The notes: a model not told the origin generated them from the letters alone. Positions 1 through 6,128 are shown, counted from the first letter of the stretch. The stretch: 10,215 bases of DNA from Methanobacterium sp. (GCA_003164415.1 PLTK01000055.1:3725-13939); one strand, 5' to 3'. Numbers and translations are program-made.

Positions 1-107
1 ATATATGCAATTGGTTTGTCTTTTTTGATTTTGTCTATGAGTTCTTCTTCTGTCACCACTTCGAGGGTGCCTCTTTTAATGCTTTCCATCTTAGAGTTAA
101 GGTCCAT
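1..107 (-). CDS. tyrS: Tyrosyl-tRNA synthetase, N-terminal fragment (cut by left window edge)
   Basis: Charges tRNA-Tyr with tyrosine in the cytoplasm. Only the first 35 codons lie in the window. The translation starts MDLNSKMESIKRGTLEVVTE and continues EEELIDKIKKDKPIAY. This matches the conserved start of archaeal class I TyrRS, in which an 'IKR-T-E-(V/I)-(V/I)-(T/S)-EEEL' helix leads into the 'AYIGFEPSGKIHLGH' strand and HIGH motif; here the edge falls inside 'AYI'. The start is well fixed: a perfect GGTGAT Shine-Dalgarno (116-111) sits three bases before the ATG. A second in-frame Met at codon 7 lacks such a site. It is the last visible gene of the minus-strand cluster, about 120 bases after the NMD3-like gene, with its own TATA-like box. 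The catalytic motifs are outside the window, so the identification rests on the N-terminus and the neighbours only. Confidence 0.82.
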   Translation of the reverse strand, partial: MDLNSKMESIKRGTLEVVTEEELIDKIKKDKPIAY

Positions 108-110
108 ATT

Positions 111-116
111 ATCACC
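111..116 (-). promoter_or_regulatory. Ribosome binding site of tyrS
   Basis: Read on the minus strand, GGTGAT stands three bases before the ATG. It is complementary to the 3' tail of archaeal 16S rRNA (AUCACCUCCU) and decides the start codon. The same GGTGAT plus three-base spacing precedes the small membrane protein gene at 4133. Confidence 0.75.
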
Positions 117-142
117 GTTAAAGATAATCAAATTAAATCTTT

Positions 143-156
143 AAAATATAAATATC
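143..156 (-). promoter_or_regulatory. Probable TATA box of tyrS
   Basis: The minus-strand sequence GATATTTATATTTT resembles the archaeal TATA element. Counting about 25 bases downstream puts the transcription start near 122-127, giving a leader of roughly 15-20 bases that still contains the GGTGAT site. The surrounding DNA is very AT-rich, so this is a positional inference. It suggests tyrS can be transcribed separately from the NMD3-like gene. Confidence 0.4.
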
Positions 157-227
157 TAGAATAGTACACTTATCATCTAATTTAAACTATAACTGTATAT
201 TATTTTGCTATTATTTATTAGATATTT

Positions 228-1271
228 CTAGTTAAGAATATAAAGTATGTCTTCAATTTCAACCACATTCACTTCGTCGCCAATTTCCAGGTGGGATGTT
301 TCGGCGTTAAGATTTATATCAACTGGTTGATATGTGTCGGGGTGTAATATCTGGATGGTTTTAGGTGTTTTTGAGGTTACACTTGTGGGTTTTATATCTG
401 AGCCTCTTGCTACAACTTTAATCTTGTTGTATCCTCTCCACAATACCGACCAAACATCATGCAATTCAAGATCGTTTAATAGTATTTTTTTACCATCAAA
501 TCCTCTAACTTGTCCTTTACGGTTTTCATATTCTATGAAATCATCTTTTTGAAACTCTGGCAGTCTTATGGATATCCATATCCTGTACAAGTCCTTTCCT
601 CTGGACTTGTCCCTTCCAACTAAACGTGGTGATTCCTGGACAACTCCGCCCATTACGTCTTTAACTGCAGTTGTAAGTTTTCTGGCTGCTTTATAAGATC
701 CAACATAATAATCCACACCTTCTTTAATCACAGAAACGTCTGATACATAGGCCATCCTATTTTTCACAGATAATGAACCGATCTTGGTCCTTATTATATT
801 ATCTATGGTTTGTAGTTCTTTGGTAGTTGGGAATCTTTTGTCTGCACGTATCTGGATAACCGATTCAAAATATCCTGAAGCATATTTACTACAATCTGGA
901 CATGAGTCCTTCTTTATTTTGACATTTGTTCTATGTTCTTCCGTGATCGTTGTTCCCATAACATTTCCTTCGGCGTGGATAATGCATTCATAGATGGAAC
1001 CTCGGATTGTCAATATGTCAACCGATACTTCAAGATCTTGAACATAGGATGGTGTTTCATAATTTTCCATCACAGTTAATGTAACAAGTTCTTCTTCTGA
1101 CAGCTCAGAATCTTCCCATTTAATACCCTTTAAAAGTGAACTGCAGTGTGCGCAGATTGTTACTTCTAAATCTTGTGGAATGGTTATGATCTTGGCTTCC
1201 TTTACAAAGCACGATGTACATATGCCTTCGTATAACTCTTGATCTTCGCTACCGCATCTTGGACAAAACAT
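228..1271 (-). CDS. NMD3-like ribosome biogenesis protein
   Basis: This 347-residue protein belongs to the archaeal NMD3 family. Eukaryotic Nmd3 is an adaptor that binds the joining face of the 60S subunit and carries it through nuclear export. Archaea have no nucleus, so a role in late large-subunit maturation or as an anti-association factor is inferred. The N-terminus holds four CxxC knuckles: C3/C6, C18/C21, C40/C43 and C124/C127, consistent with two treble-clef-like zinc sites as in Nmd3. A central alpha/beta region (about 130-240) is followed by a small beta-barrel-like segment near 245-290 containing 'ENRKGQVRGFDGKKILLND', and a C-terminal beta segment. The ATG at 1271 puts the first CPRC knuckle at residue 3, as expected for the family; only a short GTGA (1279-1276) precedes it. 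It lies between aIF2-beta and tyrS, a translation-related context. Confidence 0.85.
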   Translation of the reverse strand: MFCPRCGSEDQELYEGICTSCFVKEAKIITIPQDLEVTICAHCSSLLKGIKWEDSELSEEELVTLTVMENYETPSYVQDLEVSVDILTIRGSIYECIIHAEGNVMGTTITEEHRTNVKIKKDSCPDCSKYASGYFESVIQIRADKRFPTTKELQTIDNIIRTKIGSLSVKNRMAYVSDVSVIKEGVDYYVGSYKAARKLTTAVKDVMGGVVQESPRLVGRDKSRGKDLYRIWISIRLPEFQKDDFIEYENRKGQVRGFDGKKILLNDLELHDVWSVLWRGYNKIKVVARGSDIKPTSVTSKTPKTIQILHPDTYQPVDINLNAETSHLEIGDEVNVVEIEDILYILN

Positions 1272-1289
1272 AATTTCACATTAATATTA

Positions 1290-1305
1290 AATAATATTTT
1301 CTATG
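1290..1305 (-). promoter_or_regulatory. Possible TATA box of the NMD3-like gene
   Basis: On the minus strand an AT-only stretch (about GAAAATATTATTTAAT) lies 20-35 bases before the ATG at 1271. If used, it gives a nearly leaderless mRNA, which would fit the weak Shine-Dalgarno. The run is compositionally ordinary for this DNA. Another candidate (CTTTAATAG, about 1314-1322) lies further upstream. Confidence 0.25.
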
Positions 1306-1328
1306 CAATTTTAATCTATTAAAGCCAA

Positions 1329-1350
1329 TAAAATAAAAAAAGAAGAAATT
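1329..1350 (-). terminator. T-rich termination tract after the aIF2-beta gene
   Basis: Read on the minus strand, a tract beginning TTTCTTCTTTTTTTATTTTA starts about 9 bases after the aIF2-beta stop codon. Archaeal RNA polymerase terminates efficiently at U-rich tracts without needing a hairpin, so this is a plausible end for the aIF2-beta transcript, possibly leaky into the NMD3-like gene. Confidence 0.45.
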
Positions 1351-1358
1351 TAAATCAT

Positions 1359-1766
1359 TTAAAGTGTTTTTAAAGGTGCTTTAGCACCGCATGCTTCACA
1401 TTTAAGTATGAATATTCTATCTTCCCTAATTATCTTGGTATCTGGCCTGTTACACTCGTGGCACATTATGAAACGGTTCACATAATCTTCTATCTTTTCG
1501 TTTATTAAGTAGTGGGTGAACTTTCCCTGGAGTATGGCACGTGTCCCTTCAAGGTTTCCTGCTGTTCCCAGTTCTCTTAAAAGGAACTTCAAAACATGCT
1601 GCGGGTCTCTGTTAAGTGCATCAGTTACCTCGGTGAAGTTCTGTATCATGGTCCTGTTTCCTTGGATCATGGAATATGCATTGGGTACATTAAACCTGGT
1701 GGTTTCTTCGACCTTTTTTGGGAGCTGTTCAATTGCTCTGTCAAGTAATTCGTTATAATCAGACAT
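1359..1766 (-). CDS. Translation initiation factor aIF2, beta subunit
   Basis: This is the beta subunit of the heterotrimeric aIF2 that brings initiator Met-tRNA to the small ribosomal subunit with GTP. The 135-residue length is normal for archaeal aIF2-beta, which lacks the long lysine-rich N-terminal extension of eukaryotes. An N-terminal helix (about 1-20, gamma-binding in known structures) is followed by the alpha/beta core containing 'NRTMIQNFTEV' (37-47) and 'LKFLLRELGTAGNLEG' (59-74). A C-terminal zinc ribbon uses C102/C105 and C123/C126. The ATG is fixed by a strong GGAGGT five bases upstream (1777-1772). It lies 136 bases downstream of mcm on the same strand. From memory, mcm and aIF2-beta are also adjacent in Methanothermobacter (MTH1770 and MTH1769). 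Confidence 0.95.
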   Translation of the reverse strand: MSDYNELLDRAIEQLPKKVEETTRFNVPNAYSMIQGNRTMIQNFTEVTDALNRDPQHVLKFLLRELGTAGNLEGTRAILQGKFTHYLINEKIEDYVNRFIMCHECNRPDTKIIREDRIFILKCEACGAKAPLKTL

Positions 1767-1771
1767 TTTAT

Positions 1772-1777
1772 ACCTCC
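1772..1777 (-). promoter_or_regulatory. Ribosome binding site of the aIF2-beta gene
   Basis: GGAGGT on the minus strand, five bases before the ATG. This is a full-strength archaeal Shine-Dalgarno and supports the chosen start. Confidence 0.75.
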
Positions 1778-1819
1778 GTATAAGAAATTTTATATGATTT
1801 ATATGTTTTTATGAGTTTA

Positions 1820-1838
1820 AAATTTTATTTATAACTAA
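1820..1838 (-). promoter_or_regulatory. Possible TATA box of the aIF2-beta gene
   Basis: The minus-strand segment containing TTATAAATAAAATTTTAAA lies about 55-70 bases before the ATG. A TATA box here would place the start of transcription near 1800 and leave a leader of about 35 bases holding the GGAGGT. An alternative AT-rich box, ACATATAAATCATATAAAA (about 1794-1812), would start transcription too close to the ribosome binding site. The evidence is compositional and positional only. Confidence 0.3.
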
Positions 1839-1876
1839 TAAATTTATGAATTTAAAGATTGAAATAGAGTTAGAAA

Positions 1877-1909
1877 AGTTAGGAACATCCAAACTGTTGT
1901 TCCTAAACT
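1877..1909 (-). terminator. Hairpin overlapping the mcm stop codon
   Basis: TTAGGAACA (1879-1887) and TGTTCCTAA (1898-1906) form a perfect nine-base-pair inverted repeat around a ten-base loop. Allowing one bulged base, the stem grows by two further pairs at its foot (AG at 1877-1878 with CT at 1908-1909). The mcm stop codon TAG (1905-1903) lies inside the 5' arm of the transcript hairpin. After the hairpin the transcript reads CTTTTCTAACTC, a short pyrimidine-rich run. This is probably a terminator or an mRNA 3'-end stability structure separating mcm from the aIF2-beta gene. The U-run is weak for an intrinsic terminator. Confidence 0.6.
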
Positions 1910-3906
1910 ATTTTTAAGTAGCCCTGTTGAGGTTCGAAAATTATTCCCTTCCTCTTGAGTATCCTTAATATTTCTTCAGCCTTTTCTTCACTCATATTAT
2001 ATCTCTCTGACATTTCAGTTATAAGTATGTTTTTTGGTGTTCTTCCACCATACTCTTCTCCCAGCTCACCTAGGACTTCTGTAACAATACGGATTTTATC
2101 ACGGTCAGATTTAGCTGGGCGACCTTCAACTTTGTCAATATCAAGTTTGCCCGTTTCTGGATCGTATCCTACCTGTTTCATACATTTCATTTGTATTGTA
2201 ATTGCACGCTGAGCATCAACCTCGGTTACTTCGGTTCCAAGTCTGATCCTAGAACTTGCCTCTGAAAGCCTTATAAGTGCTTCTAACTGACGAGCAGTTA
2301 TAGGTACTGGTGAATCATCTTCTGCAGCACCGCCCCTCATTCCAACATAAAATTCCTGGAGAACAGCAATTGCTTCATCTGTAAGTTTTGGACTGACCTC
2401 ACGTCGGGCATATGCAATATATTTTCTGAGCAGTTCCGGTTCAATCTCGAAGGGTATGGATGTTTCTTTATGTATCCTTAATATATGTGCCGCGAGTTTA
2501 CTGTCCTTTTCAACATTGGGTTTATCTTCAACAACAAAAATCAGATCAAAACGTGATAAAATTGGTGATGGAAGGTCTATTTGTTCTCCAATAGATTTAT
2601 ACTGGTCAAATCTACCGAACTTTGGGTTTGCTGCAGCAAGTACAGAGCAACGTGAGTTTAATGTTGCCATTATACCGGCCTTTGCAATAGATATTGTCTG
2701 TTGTTCAAGAGCTTCGTGAATAGCTGATCTATCCTCTGATCGCATTTTATCCAGTTCATCAATACATACATTACCCCTGTCACCCAACACAAGTGCTCCT
2801 GCTTCTAGTGACCATCCTCCAAATTCATCACGTACCGCTGCCGCAGTAAGTCCCACACCACTGGTACCTTTACCGCTGGTGTAAATTCCACGTGGAGCAA
2901 GCTTAGAAACATATTTAAGCATCTGGGATTTACCAATACCGGGATCTCCCACAATTAGTATGTGTATATCCCCCCTAATTCTGGTTTTATCTTCAAGTTC
3001 CTTTGGTGAACCACCGAAAAGCTGGAGTGCAATTGCCTCTTTCACTTCCCTATAACCTTGTATTGAAGGTGCTGTTGAATTTATAATCTTATTGTAGACA
3101 TCTGGATCTGAAGCAAGCTTTTTAATTTCTTCTTCATCTTCTTCACTTATTTTAAGCTCTTCAAATTCATGTTCAAGAGGTTCTATGAAATTGCCGTAGA
3201 TATAATTTTTAAAACGTTTGGTTTTTTCATCCCTAACAGTTTTCATGACCCCGGTAATTTTAACTATATCCCCCGGTGTTAAAGTATCAACAAGGTCGTC
3301 TTCCATTACAACCATTATTTGTTTGGGTTCTTCACCACCAGAAAGATTTTCAAGGGGCTCCTGGAGTTTTGTTGTTTGGGTGTCCATGAACTCTGATTCT
3401 TCTTGAAGTAATTTGAATGATCTACCTCCGCATTCCTGACATAGTGCGGGTTCACTTATCATGTTACTTGTTTGCGGAACTTCCTGAAGCCGCATACAAC
3501 TTCTACATTCAAATAGTGCATTAATTATCCGAGGCCGGATTTCATCAGTTTTACGGACAATTCCATCAACTGCAACGAACTTTCCAATATATTTACTTCT
3601 TAAATATCTCAGCTGAATATTATTTCTAATATTTTCAAATCTTATATTCAACTCAGCATTTTTCCCCAAAGGGTCTATATTCTTTATAGCCATCTGTGAA
3701 GCTTTTATAACTTCTTCAGGTTTTTCAATTAAAAGATCTGCAAGGTCTGGATCGAACATTTCAAGTTCAGAATAATTTACCACTACAGATCTTTCGTCCG
3801 GATATTTTTCCAGAGCCTCAAAGACTGTATCTTTATATTTAGAACTGAAAAACTCTTCAAATTTTGCAACCGAAGGTTTAGCTTTTTCTGTAGATGATGT
3901 TGGCAT
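1903..3906 (-). CDS. mcm: Replicative DNA helicase MCM
   Basis: Archaeal minichromosome maintenance helicase: a homohexamer (or double hexamer) that unwinds DNA 3'-5' at the replication fork using ATP. At 667 residues it is full length. The N-terminal domain (about 1-245) has the zinc knuckle C134/C137/C156/C159 and an OB fold. The AAA+ core carries Walker A GDPGIGKS (320-327, K326), Walker B CIDELDKM (D383, E384), the pre-sensor hairpin KAGIMATLNSR (409-419), sensor 1 AAAN (424-427), the arginine finger LSRFD (R452) and sensor 2 near ITARQ (R539). A winged helix occupies about 600-667. The ATG at 3906 follows AGGAG (3923-3919) at a rather long 12-base spacing, and no other nearby Met offers an alternative. 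The gene heads the minus-strand cluster and ends in a hairpin. All catalytic residues are intact. Confidence 0.97.
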   Translation of the reverse strand: MPTSSTEKAKPSVAKFEEFFSSKYKDTVFEALEKYPDERSVVVNYSELEMFDPDLADLLIEKPEEVIKASQMAIKNIDPLGKNAELNIRFENIRNNIQLRYLRSKYIGKFVAVDGIVRKTDEIRPRIINALFECRSCMRLQEVPQTSNMISEPALCQECGGRSFKLLQEESEFMDTQTTKLQEPLENLSGGEEPKQIMVVMEDDLVDTLTPGDIVKITGVMKTVRDEKTKRFKNYIYGNFIEPLEHEFEELKISEEDEEEIKKLASDPDVYNKIINSTAPSIQGYREVKEAIALQLFGGSPKELEDKTRIRGDIHILIVGDPGIGKSQMLKYVSKLAPRGIYTSGKGTSGVGLTAAAVRDEFGGWSLEAGALVLGDRGNVCIDELDKMRSEDRSAIHEALEQQTISIAKAGIMATLNSRCSVLAAANPKFGRFDQYKSIGEQIDLPSPILSRFDLIFVVEDKPNVEKDSKLAAHILRIHKETSIPFEIEPELLRKYIAYARREVSPKLTDEAIAVLQEFYVGMRGGAAEDDSPVPITARQLEALIRLSEASSRIRLGTEVTEVDAQRAITIQMKCMKQVGYDPETGKLDIDKVEGRPAKSDRDKIRIVTEVLGELGEEYGGRTPKNILITEMSERYNMSEEKAEEILRILKRKGIIFEPQQGYLKIV

Positions 3907-3937
3907 TTTTGAACTTTGCTCCTAATTATAATACGAA

Positions 3938-3968
3938 AGTTAATTCTTAGAAATATGAGTTAATTCTT
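3938..3968 (-). repeat. Phased 11-bp direct repeat in the mcm leader/promoter
   Basis: AGTTAATTCTT occurs at 3938-3948 and again at 3958-3968, exactly 20 bases apart (two helical turns). On the mcm coding strand each copy reads AAGAATTAACT. The pair lies between the TATA-like box and the mcm start codon, so it covers the expected transcription start region. This is the geometry of a binding site for a dimeric or tandem DNA-binding protein. The function is inferred; the sequence is AT-rich and could be coincidental. Confidence 0.5.
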
Positions 3969-3971
3969 CAT

Positions 3972-3986
3972 CATATATATTAATAT
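3972..3986 (-). promoter_or_regulatory. Probable TATA box of mcm
   Basis: The minus-strand sequence ATATTAATATATATG is a good archaeal TATA-like element. The implied transcription start, 22-28 bases downstream, is near 3950, giving an mcm leader of about 45 bases with the AGGAG near its end. The direct repeat at 3938-3968 lies immediately downstream of the box. Confidence 0.4.
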
Positions 3987-4058
3987 ACACAATAAAAATT
4001 ACAAATATTAAATTATTTAATATCCAAATTACTATATGGTTGCCAAGATAATAAATGA

Positions 4059-4069
4059 CTAATATAATT
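4059..4069 (+). promoter_or_regulatory. Possible TATA box of the small membrane protein gene
   Basis: CTAATATAATT lies about 65-75 bases before the ATG at 4133 and would give a leader near 40 bases. CTATATGG at 4032-4039 is an alternative box with a longer leader. The 226-base gap between the divergent mcm and this gene must hold both promoters. No other feature is evident in it beyond the mcm repeat. Confidence 0.25.
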
Positions 4070-4123
4070 AAAATTTTGATGTCATCATTAAACTTGTGAT
4101 TACATTTAAAATTGAATTGAAAT

Positions 4124-4129
4124 GGTGAT
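4124..4129 (+). promoter_or_regulatory. Ribosome binding site of the small membrane protein gene
   Basis: GGTGAT three bases before the ATG, the same arrangement as at tyrS. It is the main reason for believing this short unrecognised frame is translated, and it sets the start at 4133 rather than at Met14. Confidence 0.7.
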
Positions 4130-4132
4130 AAA

Positions 4133-4567
4133 ATGAAAAAATCAAGATTAAACTTATTTAAATTAACATCTATGAGTATATCTGTATTGGGTATTCTCTT
4201 TATCATTATAGCTGTTCTAGTAATTGCAGGTATAGGTATATGGGAAGTTACACAAAGTGTTTCAACTGATGTTGGAAGTGGGGCCAGTTATGATCAGTAT
4301 AATACCTTGACAACTGAATACGATGCATTAGAAAACCAATATCAGGATATCGGAAATAGTGTATTTACCTCTAAAAATAGTAATTTAAAATCTGCATATT
4401 CCAATGCTCAACTTCAACTTGAAAATACTAATACCACCCTAGCTAATGTGAACAGTGCATTATCAACGGGCCAACCACAAAGTGAAGTCACTAACAGAAT
4501 AAATGCGGCTCAGGCACAGCTGCTTATTGCACAGAAAAGTTTGAACAATGTTACCTCTTTGATGTAA
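4133..4567 (+). CDS. Small membrane-anchored protein of unknown function
   Basis: I do not recognise this 144-residue protein. It has a basic N-terminus (MKKSRLNLFK), one strongly hydrophobic helix at about residues 16-37, then a roughly 105-residue polar domain rich in Asn, Gln, Ser, Thr and Ala with no cysteine. By the positive-inside rule the polar domain should face outside. Its spacing of Leu, Tyr, Ile and Ala (for example 56-73 and 85-110) suggests helical or coiled-coil structure. Two N-glycosylation sequons, N100-T-T and N139-V-T, lie in this domain, so it could be an AglB substrate; that is inference. The hydrophobic segment could also be an uncleaved signal anchor. A perfect GGTGAT and a downstream T-run support a real single-gene unit. 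It is divergent from mcm and convergent with the methyltransferase gene, so the context gives no functional clue. Confidence 0.8.
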   Translation: MKKSRLNLFKLTSMSISVLGILFIIIAVLVIAGIGIWEVTQSVSTDVGSGASYDQYNTLTTEYDALENQYQDIGNSVFTSKNSNLKSAYSNAQLQLENTNTTLANVNSALSTGQPQSEVTNRINAAQAQLLIAQKSLNNVTSLM

Positions 4568-4569
4568 CA

Positions 4570-4590
4570 TTTTTTTTTAATTCTTTTATT
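4570..4590 (+). terminator. Poly-T terminator of the small membrane protein gene
   Basis: Nine consecutive T residues (4570-4578) begin three bases after the TAA stop codon and are followed by AATTCTTTTATTT. This is a typical archaeal U-tract terminator. Confidence 0.6.
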
Positions 4591-4603
4591 TAACTCGCAA
4601 TTC

Positions 4604-4636
4604 TATTAAATAAAAAAAAAATATTTTTTTTAATTT
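4604..4636 (-). terminator. A/T inverted repeat serving the convergent genes
   Basis: A ten-base A-run (4612-4621) followed by an eight-base T-run (4624-4631) forms an almost perfect A/T inverted repeat. On the minus strand it supplies a hairpin-plus-T-tract about 35-65 bases after the methyltransferase stop codon. On the plus strand its T-run could back up the terminator at 4570, so it may work in both directions. Confidence 0.5.
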
Positions 4637-4668
4637 GTATATCCCACTATATTTAGCTGAGGATCAAT

Positions 4669-5283
4669 TCAGAACATTCTTTTAAAGCCCTTACCAACTA
4701 CATACATCTCAACGCTACCCTTCTTTGACGAAGGTGGTTTGGTTGTTTTGACTATTTTAAATCGTTCTCTAATATTTTTTACAATATTATCAAATTCTGC
4801 TCCCTGAAATGCCTTCATAACAAAGTTCCCGCTATGCATTAAAAGATGGTCGCATACTTTGAGGGCATTATCTGCAAGATCTGCAGATCTGAAATTGTCT
4901 ATATCCTTAATACCGGATAACTTCGGAGATGCGTCGCATACAACTACTTGAGCCATTCCATTTAGAAATGATTTTGTTTTTGTGAGTATTTCTTCATCTG
5001 TGAAGTCTCCACGAACTGTTAAATAGTTATCTTCATCAAATGGCCTTATCCATTCAAGATCAACACCAATAACCAGACCTTCCTCCCCAACAGCGGCAAT
5101 TGCTACTTGTGACCATCCTCCTGGAGCAGCACCAAGATCTACTACTTTATCGTGGGATTTAATAACTTTAAAACGTTTGTTTATTTGTAAAAGTTTGTAA
5201 GATGCCCTAGATCTGTACTGTTCCTTTTTGGCCATCTTGTAATAATGTTCATTCTTTCTTTCAGCGTTGTAATTTTTACCCAT
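4669..5283 (-). CDS. rlmE: RlmE/FtsJ-type rRNA 2'-O-methyltransferase
   Basis: SAM-dependent RNA methyltransferase of the FtsJ/RrmJ family. The bacterial RlmE enzyme methylates the 2'-OH of U2552 in the 23S rRNA A-loop; the archaeal target is inferred to be the equivalent base. With the ATG at 5283 the protein has 204 residues. The K-D-K-E catalytic tetrad is complete: K30 (RASYK), D117 (VVCDASP), K157 (FVMKAFQG) and E192 (SVEMYVV). The SAM-binding loop is VVDLGAAPGGWSQ (47-59). A GTG at 5292 in the same frame would add three residues (207 total) and overlap the upstream gene. I prefer the ATG because GTGA (5292-5289) then acts as its Shine-Dalgarno and because family members begin at this MGK-type Met. 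The ATG comes one base after the stop of the phosphoesterase gene, so translation is probably coupled. Confidence 0.93.
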   Translation of the reverse strand: MGKNYNAERKNEHYYKMAKKEQYRSRASYKLLQINKRFKVIKSHDKVVDLGAAPGGWSQVAIAAVGEEGLVIGVDLEWIRPFDEDNYLTVRGDFTDEEILTKTKSFLNGMAQVVVCDASPKLSGIKDIDNFRSADLADNALKVCDHLLMHSGNFVMKAFQGAEFDNIVKNIRERFKIVKTTKPPSSKKGSVEMYVVGKGFKRMF

Positions 5284-5284
5284 T

Positions 5285-5809
5285 CTATTCACGTCCCTTA
5301 AAATTTAGTGATTTACACTTTGATTCTCCAATTTTGATTATCTTTGCATCCAACTTTTTATCCTTAATTTCCAGGACCATAACTGATGGATCAGACATTC
5401 TTGGGACTGTAGGACTTCCGGGATTCAGAAGTAAAATGTTACCTACTTCTTTTATAAATGAAGTATGTGTATGTCCTGTTATAAGTACATCAACGCCCAT
5501 TTCCATTCCAATATATTTAAGCTGCAGAGTATCTCCTCGAGGGTAAACTTCACCATGGTCAATACCTATCTTGATTCCTTCAATCGTAACAATTTCCTGT
5601 TTTGGAAGTTTCAAACCACACATTCTGTCCACATTGCCTTGAACGCAAAGTGTTGGTGCTAAATTTTCAAGTTCGTGAAGAACATCCATTGATACTAAAT
5701 CTCCTGCGTGGAAAATTACTTCAACATCTTCAAAAGCTTTAAAAACTGGTTCAGGAATTTTCAATGCTCTTTCAGGTATATGGGTATCTGATATTACACC
5801 TATTAACAT
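5285..5809 (-). CDS. YfcE/MJ0936-type metallophosphoesterase
   Basis: Calcineurin-like phosphodiesterase of the small YfcE/MJ0936 group. Characterised members hydrolyse model phosphodiesters with Mn or Ni; the physiological substrate is unknown. The 174 residues hold the full metal-binding set: D8 and H10 (SDTH), D37 (HAGD), N59 (QGNVD), H85 (DHGE), and H113 and H115 (GHTH). The DHGE site replaces the more usual GHG, but the histidine is kept. 'NPGSPTVPR' near 129-137 is also typical of the family. The ATG follows AAGGAGAT (5822-5815) at a spacing of five bases. The C-terminus ends one base before the methyltransferase ATG, so the two form an operon with this gene first. A shared role in RNA metabolism is a guess from co-transcription only. 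Confidence 0.9.
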   Translation of the reverse strand: MLIGVISDTHIPERALKIPEPVFKAFEDVEVIFHAGDLVSMDVLHELENLAPTLCVQGNVDRMCGLKLPKQEIVTIEGIKIGIDHGEVYPRGDTLQLKYIGMEMGVDVLITGHTHTSFIKEVGNILLLNPGSPTVPRMSDPSVMVLEIKDKKLDAKIIKIGESKCKSLNFKGRE

Positions 5810-5839
5810 ATAAAATCTCCTTAACGTTTATTTTATGTA

Positions 5840-5872
5840 TCTAATCGTTATTTATTTAAATTTATTAAATAA
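5840..5872 (-). promoter_or_regulatory. Possible promoter of the phosphoesterase-methyltransferase operon
   Basis: The minus strand reads TTAAATAAATAACGATTAG in this interval, an AT-rich TATA-like stretch 35-60 bases before the ATG at 5809. It overlaps the TTATTTAA/TTAAATAA inverted repeat (5852-5859 and 5865-5872). No single box can be chosen confidently. Confidence 0.25.
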
Positions 5873-6086
5873 TTCTATTTTTTTTAGTTTACAATAATTA
5901 TTATGTCTTTAATATAATTTTAAAATAACCATTGGATGTTAGTTTGTTGGGTTGTTTGTCAACAATAAAATCCCTATTCTATAAATTCAAAAGCAGTTAA
6001 CAAGTAAATTTTTTTATGATTTATAATATTTTTAAATTTAATTAATACGTATTTCTTAAAAATTATATAATAAATTAATGTTGGGA

Positions 6087-6128
6087 TTGGTAAAAAATTA
6101 TTTATCAAACCAGATTGATATATTTCAA
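6087..6128. repeat. Two adjacent dyad elements upstream of topA
   Basis: TTGGTAAA (6087-6094) pairs with TTTATCAA (6101-6108) across six bases with one G-T wobble. TTGA-N6-TCAA (6115-6128) follows. Both share TTG...CAA ends, and their centres are about 24 bases apart. They may be operator half-sites for topA control; this is inference from symmetry alone. Confidence 0.3.

Noticed and set aside
3940..4206. An 88-codon minus-strand frame across the mcm upstream region
   Set aside because: It overlaps the well-supported plus-strand gene start and the mcm promoter, is rich in Ile and Asn as expected from AT-rich non-coding DNA, and has no good ribosome binding site.
5311..5323. TTTACACTTTGA, which resembles the mini origin-recognition box of Methanothermobacter
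   Set aside because: It is a single imperfect copy inside the phosphoesterase coding sequence, with no cluster of copies and no cdc6 gene nearby; an origin is not supported despite the nearby mcm.
5852..5902. A/T-only palindromes such as TTATTTAA-N5-TTAAATAA and AATAATTATT
   Set aside because: In DNA this AT-rich, short symmetric runs of A and T are expected by chance, so I list them only as content of the gap and not as sites.
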